Positions 47,244 through 55,864 of a stretch of 64,000 nucleotides of DNA are shown piece after piece. The stretch lies in NCBI RefSeq assembly GCF_900112005.1, contig NZ_FOKK01000003.1, forward strand, positions 332,126 to 396,125. The letters are read 5' to 3'. The notes beneath the pieces are model-generated. The model had not been told where the DNA came from. It did not search any database and was given only the letters and a program-made list of their open reading frames with translations. Both the position numbers and the translations under genes were made by a program. Position 1 is the stretch's first letter; every line of letters starts with the position of its first letter. Source of the stretch: Algoriphagus aquimarinus (GTDB taxonomy: Bacteria > Bacteroidota > Bacteroidia > Cytophagales > Cyclobacteriaceae).

Positions 47244-49373
47244 TTAGGATAGAATTTGATAAACAAGCAGTGCCGAAAAGTACGCCAATGCAGTCATGTA
47301 TACTGTCTGAATCAACGGCCATTTCCATCCTTTAGTTTCCCTATAGACTACAGCAAGTGTACTCATGCATTGCATCGCAAAGGCATAGAATACCATAAGT
47401 GAAAAAGCAGTAGCAGTATTATAGACTTTATCTCCTGTGACAGGATTGATTTGCTGGTTTAGCTTCTGTCTGATAGTAAGTTCGTCCTCTGTATCTGCTC
47501 CTATGCTATAAATGGTAGCAATCGTAGAAACGAAAACTTCTCTAGCAGCAAATGAGGTAATCAAGGCAATTCCGATTTTCCAATCATATCCTAAGGGACG
47601 GATGGCTGGCTCAATCGCTCTTCCCATGATTCCTATAAAAGAGTTTTCTAATAACAAGGATGAAGTTTCATTTTCTATTACTGGGATTTCATCTGGTGTA
47701 GCTTGAGCTAGCTTTACTTCGCTTTCTGCTCGAATAGCATCCATGCGCTCAGGTGGTCCGTATGATGCCAATACCCAAAGAATAACTGAAATAGCAAGTA
47801 TTACTTTACCTGCTTCGAAGACGAAAGTTTTTGACTTGTTATACATCGTCAGTAAAACATCTAACCAGCGTGGTGCACGATAGGTAGGAAGTTCTACCAT
47901 CAAGAAGCTTTTCTCTTCGGTTTTTAAGATGTTTTTCAAAAGTAATGCTGTAAGCAACACACCAACTACACCTAATAAATAAAGCGATAGTAAGGCCAGA
48001 GCCTGCATATTGATAAACCCAAATATCCTTTCATTTGGGACAACCAAACCTATTAAAATGACATAGACTGGAAGTCTAGCGGAACAGCTCATCAGTGGAG
48101 TCACCATAATGGTGATGATTTTTTCCTTCCAATTACCAATATTCCTAGCAGCCATCACACCCGGAATAGCACAAGCTACACCTGAAACAAGAGGAACTAT
48201 ACTTTTGCCATGGAGCCCAAAAGGTCGCATCCAACGGTCCATCAAAAAGACAACTCTTGACATATACCCTGTGTCTTCAAGAATAGCGAGAAAACCAAAC
48301 AGCATGGCTATCTGAGGGATAAAAATTACTACTCCTCCTATACCAGGGATAATTCCTTCTGTAATCAAACTTGATAGCGGACCTTCAGGTAGAAGATTTG
48401 ATACCGATCCAGCAAGTTCGGCAAAGAAGCCATCAATCATGTCCATCGGAACAGATGCCCATGCAAAAATGGCTTGGAAGATGAGTAGCAGAATCGCTCC
48501 GAAAATTAAATATCCAAATACCGGATGAAGCAAGATTTTATCAATTCCAGATTCCTGCTTTACATCTGGAGTTTTTACAACAGCCTTTTCAACTATGGTG
48601 GTAATCTTTCTGTATCGAATTTTTGTTTCTTCGAGTTGAGCTGTATCTAAGTCAAAGTGAGTTTCGTCCAGTTTAGCTTTTATCCAATTCCGATCATCGA
48701 GCGAAAATGTTTTGTCTTTCTCTCCAAATCGAAGCATTTGATAAGCTTGATAAGCATTTGAAAGCTTAAATTTATCTTTCACTTCAGAGAGTAGGGTAGT
48801 AGGAACTACTTCCTCTATATTGATGAAAGAGGATTTCTTACTGAAGTTTTGCTGGTGAATTAATTCACGGATCTGATCCAATCCTTTTTCTCCTCGAGCA
48901 TCAGTGCTCAAAATCGGTACACCTAGCGCTTTGAATATTTCGAAACTCTTTATCGCTATATTTTTTCTTGTGGCGATGTCCGCCATGTTAAGCACTAAAG
49001 CGAGGTTCAGACCTAGGTCTATCAATTGAGTTGCTAAAAATAATCCTCGTGAAAGCTGGCAAGAGTCAATCACCATCAATACAAACTCAGGTCTTTCCTC
49101 TTCTCTTAATTCATTTAGAACGCGATGCGCAATGATTTCGTCCTCAGAATTTGGATATAGACTATAAGTGCCTGGTAGATCTATGATCTCATAACTGCTT
49201 CCATGGTAATTCATCCATCCCGTTTTCTTATCCACGGTTACTCCTGGGTAATTGCCGATTTTTTGGCTCAATCCAGTGAGTTGATTAAAAATGGTCGATT
49301 TACCAACATTCGGGTTTCCGATGATGGCAATCTTTGGTGATTTGACTAGGGAAGGAGTGGTAGACTCAGGCAT
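47244..49373 (-). CDS. feoB: Ferrous iron transport protein FeoB
   Basis: 709-aa inner-membrane Fe(II) transporter with an N-terminal G domain: G1 GNPNVGKS (19-26), switch region GNYPGVTVDKKTG, G3 DLPGTYSLYP, G4 NMAD. The membrane core carries the gate motifs (SCSARLPVYVILIGL, ITSFAAREVFVSTIATIY). It forms the feoA-feoB-cysteine protein operon with 5- and 1-base gaps. Confidence 0.96.
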   Translation of the reverse strand: MPESTTPSLVKSPKIAIIGNPNVGKSTIFNQLTGLSQKIGNYPGVTVDKKTGWMNYHGSSYEIIDLPGTYSLYPNSEDEIIAHRVLNELREEERPEFVLMVIDSCQLSRGLFLATQLIDLGLNLALVLNMADIATRKNIAIKSFEIFKALGVPILSTDARGEKGLDQIRELIHQQNFSKKSSFINIEEVVPTTLLSEVKDKFKLSNAYQAYQMLRFGEKDKTFSLDDRNWIKAKLDETHFDLDTAQLEETKIRYRKITTIVEKAVVKTPDVKQESGIDKILLHPVFGYLIFGAILLLIFQAIFAWASVPMDMIDGFFAELAGSVSNLLPEGPLSSLITEGIIPGIGGVVIFIPQIAMLFGFLAILEDTGYMSRVVFLMDRWMRPFGLHGKSIVPLVSGVACAIPGVMAARNIGNWKEKIITIMVTPLMSCSARLPVYVILIGLVVPNERIFGFINMQALALLSLYLLGVVGVLLTALLLKNILKTEEKSFLMVELPTYRAPRWLDVLLTMYNKSKTFVFEAGKVILAISVILWVLASYGPPERMDAIRAESEVKLAQATPDEIPVIENETSSLLLENSFIGIMGRAIEPAIRPLGYDWKIGIALITSFAAREVFVSTIATIYSIGADTEDELTIRQKLNQQINPVTGDKVYNTATAFSLMVFYAFAMQCMSTLAVVYRETKGWKWPLIQTVYMTALAYFSALLVYQILS

Positions 49374-49378
49374 GAAAT

Positions 49379-49606
49379 TCAGAGCAATTGGACTTCTATA
49401 AGAGAAGCTTCGGTTTTTCTTAAGGCAAGTATGGTTTCTTCAAGTTTGAAAGCCATAGGTCCTCCTAAAGGGGCGGAATGTTGGAGAATGATTGTTTTTC
49501 CTGGTAAAAACCCAAGTTCCATCAAATTGATTTTCAAGGGAGAATCAAGGATTTCTTGGATAATTGCTGCCCGGGTGACAGGTATAGAATCAGCTGTTAT
49601 GAACAT
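49379..49606 (-). CDS. feoA: Ferrous iron transport accessory protein FeoA
   Basis: 75-aa SH3-like cytoplasmic protein that supports FeoB. The motif INLMELGFLPGKTIILQHSAPLGGP is typical. It ends 5 bases before feoB. The gene heads the operon, and the intergenic region upstream holds a palindrome. Confidence 0.93.
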   Translation of the reverse strand: MFITADSIPVTRAAIIQEILDSPLKINLMELGFLPGKTIILQHSAPLGGPMAFKLEETILALRKTEASLIEVQLL

Positions 49607-50093
49607 AGATTTGTGCTGGTCTTTTGACCGAACGCAAAAATAGAACTATTTGGAATGAATCTAAAGAAAAATAAAGAAGATTTTTGTCATGTTTTGAATA
49701 AGCATGCTTTTTTATTGAAATCGTTCTAACGATTCTGGGTTAAATTCCAGCCAACATCAAGGCTAAATCAGATATCTAGTCAAACCTGTGTGCTACTTTC
49801 GGTAATGGTTATTACTTTTTTGAGAAAAGAGTTTACAGATTCTATCTGTAGCCGTAATCACCTTTTTCGTAGTACTTCAAACTCACCATCTCTTGCGTGA
49901 ATGCTCATTTACTGTTTGTGAAATTTTAAATTCATGCACTTATGATCTCTGTTTTTCAGGGTAGGAATCACTAGGAAATACAGTGTTGTAAACCTTATCT
50001 AGTTTCTTTGAAAGTATTTTTTTGTGTACTTGTGATATAAATCACCTAAGGAGAATCTCTTGATCTATAAATTTAGCCTCACTTTATTACGAT
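49607..50093. other. Divergent regulatory region feoA / Crp-Fnr regulator
   Basis: 487 bases without a gene. On the minus strand TATTTTTG (49642-49635) is a -7-like element for feoA. AATCGTT-CT-AACGATT (49719-49734) is a perfect 7-bp palindrome about 80 bases upstream of it, a candidate metal-regulator site. GTGAT-ATAA-ATCAC (50032-50045) lies ahead of the Crp/Fnr gene. The rest shows nothing recognisable. Confidence 0.5.
50032..50045. promoter_or_regulatory. Crp/Fnr-type palindrome upstream of the regulator gene
   Basis: GTGAT-N4-ATCAC perfect inverted repeat. A TAAATTTA sequence (50068-50075), one base off the -7 consensus, would put the start point near 50082 and the palindrome centre near -43. 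This fits activation or autoregulation by the encoded Crp/Fnr protein. Confidence 0.5.
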
Positions 50094-50750
50094 ATGACTA
50101 AAGAAGAACTACAGGAAGCACTCCCAAATTTCACTGATCCTGCATTGTTGGAACAAATATTAGCCACGGGCCAAATTATGAATTTAAAGGCCGGCAAAGT
50201 GATGATGGAACCCGGGCAATTTGTGAAGATGGTTCCGATCGTGTTGGATGGATCTATTAAAATTTCAAGAATGGATGATGAAGGAAGAGAGTTGTTCCTT
50301 TATTACCTAGATGCCGGAGAGACTTGCGCGTTGTCTTTGACTTGTTGTTCTGCGTCCAAGCCAAGTGAGATTAAAGCAGTAGTCGAGGAGGATTCTACTA
50401 TTATTGGTATTCCAATTACAGTCATAGACCAGTTTTCTAATGATTTTAAACAATGGAAAGACTTTGTGTCAAACACATACCAAAGTCGTTTTCAGGAGAT
50501 GCTTGTTGCGCTAGATGCTGTTGCATTCAAAAGAATGGATGAGCGCCTGATGAAGTATATTGTTACTAAAATGAAGCAGCACAAGACCAATGAGCTTCAT
50601 ACAACACATCAGGAAATAGCTAATGAACTGACAACATCACGAGAAGTCGTGTCTCGATTGCTAAAACAACTAGAGAAAAAGAAATGGATAGAACTGGGGA
50701 GAAATGTAATCTATATACGGGATGATTTTGAGGAATTGATCAGCAAGTAA
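50094..50750 (+). CDS. Crp/Fnr family transcriptional regulator
   Basis: 218-aa regulator with a cyclic-nucleotide-binding-like domain (1-130) and a winged helix (about 160-210: TTHQEIANELTTSREVVSRL, RNVIYIRD). No N-terminal cysteine cluster of the FNR type. LSLTCCSASKPSEIKAV has an adjacent Cys pair in the sensor domain, which may matter for redox or haem sensing, but this is speculative. The stop directly abuts that of the convergent universal stress gene. Confidence 0.88.
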   Translation: MTKEELQEALPNFTDPALLEQILATGQIMNLKAGKVMMEPGQFVKMVPIVLDGSIKISRMDDEGRELFLYYLDAGETCALSLTCCSASKPSEIKAVVEEDSTIIGIPITVIDQFSNDFKQWKDFVSNTYQSRFQEMLVALDAVAFKRMDERLMKYIVTKMKQHKTNELHTTHQEIANELTTSREVVSRLLKQLEKKKWIELGRNVIYIRDDFEELISK

Positions 50751-51554
50751 TCAAGTCATTACTAAAAGTGGCACTTTAGAGTGGAAAACCATTTCTATTG
50801 TTTGACTTCTGCTGAGGACTTGCTCCCATAGATTTTTGTGTTCATGACACATGACTAGGATTACATTCTCATTTTCTTCTAAAAACTGATCTAATCCTTC
50901 TACAGGGGTTTTTGCATAAAAGGTGTGAATTTTTACGGGTAAGCCTGGGTGATTTGTCGTTATGAAATTCTCTAATTTTTTGATACCTGGTTCTTCCTCG
51001 AAGTCATTTGCTGTTTGTACATGGACAAATTCTAAACCTCTTTCCCATCTTTTGCTCATATCAATTACCCAGTCTATGAATTTCTCTTCATGAGTTGCAA
51101 ATTCTAAGGCCAGTGCAACTTTGCGTATTTCCGAAGCATTTGATTCTGCGGGAACGACTAGTACAGGAACAGCCGATTCTTTAATGAGATTGATAGTAGT
51201 GCTGCCTATAAGGGCTACTTTAATGCCGCTTGCACCTTGTGTCCCCATTACTATCAAAGTAGCATCCATTTCTTTGGCAATTCTAGCAACGGAAATGGAG
51301 GCTGTTCCTTCTTTGATAATTGTGCTAAACTTCAATATAGAATCTTGGTGCTTTTCTAGCGTCTTTTGCATCAAAGACTCAGCATCCCGATGCATACTTT
51401 CCATAGCTACAGACGCCTGCGAGGCAAAATCAAAAACTGCCTCTATCACATGAACTAAGATGATTTCACCATCCCTTTTGCCAGCTAGAGCAATTGCAAA
51501 ATCTAATGCGTTAAGAGAGTTGTCCGAAAAATCGATAGGGAGAATTATTTTCAT
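50751..51554 (-). CDS. Tandem-domain universal stress protein
   Basis: 267 aa with two Usp domains; the first has the ATP motif GTQGASGIKVALIGS (G-x2-G-x9-G-S), the second is degenerate. Convergent and contiguous with the Crp/Fnr gene. Usp genes near Crp/Fnr regulators are typical of low-oxygen or redox stress responses, so common control is plausible. Confidence 0.88.
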   Translation of the reverse strand: MKIILPIDFSDNSLNALDFAIALAGKRDGEIILVHVIEAVFDFASQASVAMESMHRDAESLMQKTLEKHQDSILKFSTIIKEGTASISVARIAKEMDATLIVMGTQGASGIKVALIGSTTINLIKESAVPVLVVPAESNASEIRKVALALEFATHEEKFIDWVIDMSKRWERGLEFVHVQTANDFEEEPGIKKLENFITTNHPGLPVKIHTFYAKTPVEGLDQFLEENENVILVMCHEHKNLWEQVLSRSQTIEMVFHSKVPLLVMT

Positions 51555-51735
51555 AGCCTTTGGTTTACGCAGATTAATTTAGTCAATTGTAGAGGAATAA
51601 AGGAGGTACTTGTTAGATGTAGTCAGAATTAATTTGATTTATCACCCGCTCATTTATTTCGAAAATTTTTAGCGACATTTTATCTAAACACAATTTAGTG
51701 TAACATTTGTCACTTCTAAGCTTAGAGATCACGGG

Positions 51736-51743
51736 TACTTTTG
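51736..51743 (+). promoter_or_regulatory. Bacteroidota -7 element upstream of the TauE gene
   Basis: TACTTTTG, exact TANNTTTG, 26 bases before the ATG at 51770. It lies inside the 5' extension of the frame (from 51707) and so supports the shorter start. TTTG at 51706-51709 is 26 bases upstream, slightly beyond the usual distance. Confidence 0.45.
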
Positions 51744-51769
51744 TGAGATCAAATCAGAGAAAATTGAAT

Positions 51770-52576
51770 ATGGAAATCATAGCATTAGTAGGGTATGCAG
51801 CGGCAATAATTATTGGAGTTAGTTTAGGGCTTATTGGCGGTGGGGGTTCTATCTTGACTGTTCCTGTCCTTGTCTACATTTTAGGAATCGATCCTGTATT
51901 AGCAACTGCCTATTCGCTATTTGTGGTAGGTAGTACCTCACTGGTAGGTTCATTTACCTATATGAGAAAGCAGCTGGTTGATTATAAGACAGCTTTAGTA
52001 TTCGCAGTGCCGTCCTTTATAGCTGTATTCTTAACACGGAAATTTGTAGTGCCATCCCTGCCTGATCCATTGTTTGCAATGGGAGAGATGCAAGTGACCA
52101 AAAGCATAGGTATCATGGTGTTTTTTGCCGTAATAATGCTTGCAGCTTCTTATTCTATGATTAGGGGAAATGGAAAGAAAGATTCTGAAGAAGAAAACGA
52201 GGTAAAATTTAATATCCCTCTAATTGCAGTCGAAGGAATCATTGTAGGATTAATCACAGGCCTAGTAGGTGCTGGAGGAGGTTTTTTGATAATTCCAGCC
52301 TTAGTCTTACTTGCTAAGCTTCCTATGAAAATGGCCGTGGGAACCTCTCTTTTGATCATTGCAGCCAAATCATTGATTGGATTTTTGGGTGATGTTTCCA
52401 ATCAAGCCATAGATTGGCATATGTTGCTGATTTTTACAGGATTATCTATTGTAGGAATTTTCATAGGCAGCTCTTTATCCAAAAAAATTAACGAAAAGGC
52501 CCTTAAAAAAGGTTTTGGCTGGTTTGTTTTAGTTATGGGGATTTACATAATATTTAAGGAACTGATATCGATGTAA
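51770..52576 (+). CDS. TauE/SafE family membrane exporter
   Basis: 268-aa inner-membrane protein with about 8 helices in two halves. Each half has the family motif GLIGGGGSILTVPVLVYILG / GLVGAGGGFLIIPALVLL. Members export sulfite, sulfoacetate or other organic anions. The frame reaches up to 51707, but ATG 51770 is preferred since a -7 element falls between. A terminator hairpin lies at 52611-52640. Confidence 0.88.
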   Translation: MEIIALVGYAAAIIIGVSLGLIGGGGSILTVPVLVYILGIDPVLATAYSLFVVGSTSLVGSFTYMRKQLVDYKTALVFAVPSFIAVFLTRKFVVPSLPDPLFAMGEMQVTKSIGIMVFFAVIMLAASYSMIRGNGKKDSEEENEVKFNIPLIAVEGIIVGLITGLVGAGGGFLIIPALVLLAKLPMKMAVGTSLLIIAAKSLIGFLGDVSNQAIDWHMLLIFTGLSIVGIFIGSSLSKKINEKALKKGFGWFVLVMGIYIIFKELISM

Positions 52577-52610
52577 TACTTCTAAGTAAGGTTGTACTAA
52601 ATATTTAAAT

Positions 52611-52640
52611 AGGGGTCAGTTCGCGCTGATCCTTTTTTTT
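52611..52640 (+). terminator. Terminator after the TauE gene
   Basis: AGGGGTCAG / CTGATCCT stem (one bulge or G-U), loop TTCGCG region, then T8. Confidence 0.65.
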
Positions 52641-52649
52641 GCAAAATAG

Positions 52650-53300
52650 TTAAGCTCGATAAACCATCATATACCAGGTAAGCCAAATAGCCAGAGGTAT
52701 GTAGTAGGAGACGAATACGACAATAGTACATTCTCCAAAAGGCCTACGGCTAATCATATGAAAACCATAGAGCCATACGATTCCGTATATGATTTCAAAT
52801 ACATTAAGAGTGGCTAATGCATAATGAAATTGTGGAGCAACATTACTAGGCCCAAGGAGGGATAGCATGGAAAGTGCTCTGAATTCATCAATTTCAGTAT
52901 AAGTGACGCCTGTCTGTGGAGAAATGTAAACTAAGAGCCGAACTAGTTCAGGGAAAATAAAAACGACTTCGGCAATAAGTGCAAATTGCCAGAGTTCTTT
53001 ATAGGGTACTTTGTAACCTATCAGGAAAGCTCCAAGCCAAAAAAGGAAGGAGATGACGGTGAATTTCCAAAGTAAGGCAAAAGGAGTCCAGAGGTAATTT
53101 AGCGCATTGAAAATGTGAAAAATCATGAAATCACCTCTTGCTTCCAAATTATCGTAATCTGGGATAGCTTCAAGGATCAGAGTGTTAGTGAGATACCTTA
53201 TTAGCAAAAACAAGAATACTAATACTAAAAAATAAATTCGCTTATCGAAATCTATTAGTTCTTTCAGACGTTGTCCTTCTGGAGTTAAAGTTTTAGCCAT
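52650..53300 (-). CDS. Integral membrane protein of unknown function
   Basis: 216 aa with five or six helices (about 21-42, 66-95, 103-126, 160-184, 190-214) and a short cytoplasmic N-terminus MAKTLTPEGQRLKELIDFDK. I do not recognise the family; the plan is vaguely Yip1-like. It diverges from the TPR gene, with about 80 bases between them. Confidence 0.7.
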   Translation of the reverse strand: MAKTLTPEGQRLKELIDFDKRIYFLVLVFLFLLIRYLTNTLILEAIPDYDNLEARGDFMIFHIFNALNYLWTPFALLWKFTVISFLFWLGAFLIGYKVPYKELWQFALIAEVVFIFPELVRLLVYISPQTGVTYTEIDEFRALSMLSLLGPSNVAPQFHYALATLNVFEIIYGIVWLYGFHMISRRPFGECTIVVFVSYYIPLAIWLTWYMMVYRA

Positions 53301-53349
53301 TTTTAAGATGAATCTTGCCCAAATCTAAAATTTTGTTTGGGAATACCTC

Positions 53350-53357
53350 TAATTTTG
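53350..53357 (+). promoter_or_regulatory. Bacteroidota -7 element upstream of the TPR gene
   Basis: TAATTTTG, exact TANNTTTG, 22 bases before the ATG at 53380. Two TTTG sequences lie upstream, but closer than usual for -33. Confidence 0.4.
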
Positions 53358-53379
53358 GAGTCTAAATAGAAAGAAATAT

Positions 53380-54573
53380 ATGTTAGCAAGAGTTGCTGTG
53401 ATTTTAAGTATTTGGTTAGCTGGATTTGGGATGGCCCAAGCTCAGGTGGCAGAATCTGATTCTATGATATTCACGCCTTCCAAGTATTTGCTACTGGACA
53501 AAGGCCTTCAATTTAGAATTACCAAGGCGATCAACAGTATGTATAATTTTGATTTTCCTACTGCGGAAAGAGATTATGCTGTACTTGCTATTCAATATCC
53601 TAACCATCCATTACCAGAATTCTTGGTGGCACTGGGTTACTGGTGGAGGATAGAAGTGGATGTGACTAACGAGAAGTATGACGCAACATTTGTCAAATAC
53701 CTTGACAGAGCTATCTCAAAAGCTGAGGTAATGTTTGACGCAGATGAAGAAAACAAGGAAGCTGCATTCTTTTTGGCTGCAGGTTACGGTTTTCAAGCGC
53801 GTCTATATTCTGAAAGAAAAAGCTGGACTAAAGCAGCTTGGGCAGGGCGTAATGCCTTGAAATATATGGATTTGAGTAGGGGTGAAGAAGAGTTTAATCC
53901 AGAGTTGCTTTTGGGCGATGCGCTCTTCAATTATTTTTCTCAATGGATTCCAGAGAATTATCCTCTGTTAAAACCTATCATGGCACTTTTCCCTAAGGGC
54001 AATAAAAAACTTGGACTTCAACAGTTGGAGCAAGTAGCCAGTAATGCCTTCTATACACGTGTTGAAGCACAGTATTTTCTCTTCAGATTATATGCATCTG
54101 AGGAGAAAGAGCCTTTAAAAGCATTACAGATTTCCGAGTATTTGATTAGTAAATTTCCAAATAACCCATATTTCCATAGATCGTATGCCAGGCACTTGTA
54201 TGCAGTGGGGCGATGGACAGAAGCAGTACAGCAATCGAAGGAGATTTTGAACCGAATAGACGCGAAGCAAACTGGATACGAATCAAATAGCGGGAGATAT
54301 GCTGCCTTCTACATCGCCCAATTCAATGAGCGCATGGGAGATCGGGTAGAATCCAAAAAATATTACCTCAAGACTTTGTCTTTTGGTGAGGAATCTGAAT
54401 CTCAAGAAAGTGGGTATTACCTGCATTCTTTATTGCAACTAGGGAAGTTCGCTACGGAAGAAAAAAACAAGCCATTAGCAAAACAGTACTTCAAAGAAGT
54501 GAAGAAATATGCGAAGAGAAAACATCCCGCTCATCAAGAAGCTCGGGATTATATCAAAAAGAATAAACTTTAA
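53380..54573 (+). CDS. Exported tetratricopeptide repeat protein
   Basis: 397 aa with signal peptide (ends MAQAQ) and helical repeats throughout (FDFPTAERDYAVLAIQYPNHP, AEAQYFLFRLYASEEKEPLKA with similar units after). Probably periplasmic and acting through protein contacts. No enzymatic domain. Function unknown. Confidence 0.8.
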   Translation: MLARVAVILSIWLAGFGMAQAQVAESDSMIFTPSKYLLLDKGLQFRITKAINSMYNFDFPTAERDYAVLAIQYPNHPLPEFLVALGYWWRIEVDVTNEKYDATFVKYLDRAISKAEVMFDADEENKEAAFFLAAGYGFQARLYSERKSWTKAAWAGRNALKYMDLSRGEEEFNPELLLGDALFNYFSQWIPENYPLLKPIMALFPKGNKKLGLQQLEQVASNAFYTRVEAQYFLFRLYASEEKEPLKALQISEYLISKFPNNPYFHRSYARHLYAVGRWTEAVQQSKEILNRIDAKQTGYESNSGRYAAFYIAQFNERMGDRVESKKYYLKTLSFGEESESQESGYYLHSLLQLGKFATEEKNKPLAKQYFKEVKKYAKRKHPAHQEARDYIKKNKL

Positions 54574-54743
54574 CTTAAAAAGTGACGTACTACCTCCTAA
54601 CTAACAGGAGATAATTTGAATTTTCCACAGGAGGCAAGGTATTTCGAAAGGATTGTTTGTATTAAGGCTTGGAAATATTAATAAAATTTTGAATTTCCTC
54701 TTTAAAATTCTGATGAATGGTTTAAAACAATCATCAATTATAT

Positions 54744-54751
54744 TAACTTTG
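54744..54751 (+). promoter_or_regulatory. Bacteroidota -7 element upstream of the Lrp gene
   Basis: TAACTTTG, exact TANNTTTG, 20 bases before the ATG at 54772; no clear TTTG at -33. Confidence 0.45.
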
Positions 54752-54771
54752 CACCATATAAAATTTTGTAA

Positions 54772-55266
54772 ATGCAAGAGATCATGGATCATAGCTTAAG
54801 AATAAAATTCGATAAAATCGATAGGAAGATTCTAGAAATCCTTCAGGCTAATGCCAAAATCACGAATGCTCAATTGTCCAAGGATATTGGACTTTCGCCT
54901 GCTCCTACTTTGGAGAGAGTGAAGAAATTGGAGCAATCCGGTATCATAAAGAGTTACCACGCAAAGCTAGACCCAGAGAAGATAGGTTTAGGTGTTAGCA
55001 CTTTTGTGTTAGTGAGCTTGATCGGTCACAACAAAGGAAATATTGATGCTTTCATGCGTGAAATCAATATAATTCCTGAAGTGATTGAATGTCACCACAT
55101 CACAGGTACTGGTGACTTTATCCTAAAGATTATCGCAAAAGATATTACCTCATACCAGAATTTGATGCTTGAGAAAGTATCAGAAATCAAAGAAGTAGAT
55201 TCCATGCAATCCATGGTTATTTTATCTACTTTCAAGGATTCTAAAGTAATGCCAATCCCGGCTTAA
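54772..55266 (+). CDS. Lrp/AsnC family transcriptional regulator
   Basis: 164 aa: N-terminal winged HTH (DRKILEILQANAKITNAQLS, GLSPAPTLERVKKLE) and C-terminal RAM ligand-binding domain (VIECHHITGTGDFILKIIAK). Regulates amino-acid or central metabolism in response to small molecules; the target is unknown. ATG 54772 is used; another at 54784 is possible. A terminator follows. Confidence 0.92.
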   Translation: MQEIMDHSLRIKFDKIDRKILEILQANAKITNAQLSKDIGLSPAPTLERVKKLEQSGIIKSYHAKLDPEKIGLGVSTFVLVSLIGHNKGNIDAFMREINIIPEVIECHHITGTGDFILKIIAKDITSYQNLMLEKVSEIKEVDSMQSMVILSTFKDSKVMPIPA

Positions 55267-55285
55267 ACAGCCTTATTAATTTATA

Positions 55286-55314
55286 AAGGGTGGCGTAAGT
55301 CACCCTTTTTTTTT
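55286..55314 (+). terminator. Terminator after the Lrp gene
   Basis: GGGTGGC (55288-55294), GTAA loop, GTCACCC (55299-55305), T9. Seven pairs with one G-U. Confidence 0.85.
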
Positions 55315-55320
55315 GAACAA

Positions 55321-55863
55321 ATGGAACAAAATCCCTGGAAAACAAACAAGATTAATCCGATATATGAAAACCCTTGGATTAAAGTCGAACAGCATGATAT
55401 CATAAATCCTGCAGGCAACGAAGGGATTTATGGCAAAGTACATTTCAAGAATAGAGCAATGGCGATTATACCTATTGACAAAGATTTGAATACTTGGCTA
55501 ATTGGACAATTTCGATACACCTTGGATGAATATGCCTGGGAGATTCCCATGGGTGGAGGACCAATGAATGAGGGGAAATTGGAAAGTGTCAAGCGGGAAT
55601 TAAAGGAAGAAACAGGCTTGACCGCTAAGAAATGGACTGAAATCATGAAGATTCATACGTCAAATTCAGTGACTGATGAAGTGGGATTTGTGTATTTGGC
55701 AGAAGATCTTATTCAAGGAGATACAGCATTTGAAGAGACTGAAGTTCTCAAAATAAAGAAATTACCTTTCATCGAAGCTTTAGAAATGGTGATGAAAGGA
55801 GAAATTACAGACGGAATCAGTATTGCCGGTATACTCAAGGCTGCTAGGGTTCTAAACTTATAA
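55321..55863 (+). CDS. Nudix hydrolase (ADP-ribose pyrophosphatase-like)
   Basis: 180 aa with a complete Nudix box G-x5-E-x7-REL-x-EE-x-GL (starting GGGPMNEGKLESV, ending RELKEETGL). The surrounding fold (PIDKDLNTWLIGQFRYTLDEY) is like ADP-ribose pyrophosphatases. It hydrolyses a nucleoside diphosphate linked to another group. Two bases upstream of the MATE gene, so an operon is likely. Confidence 0.9.
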   Translation: MEQNPWKTNKINPIYENPWIKVEQHDIINPAGNEGIYGKVHFKNRAMAIIPIDKDLNTWLIGQFRYTLDEYAWEIPMGGGPMNEGKLESVKRELKEETGLTAKKWTEIMKIHTSNSVTDEVGFVYLAEDLIQGDTAFEETEVLKIKKLPFIEALEMVMKGEITDGISIAGILKAARVLNL

Positions 55864-55864
55864 T

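Noticed and set aside
54594..54610. CTCCT/AGGAG hairpin after the TPR gene as a terminator
   Set aside because: Only five pairs and followed by ATAATTTG rather than a T-run.
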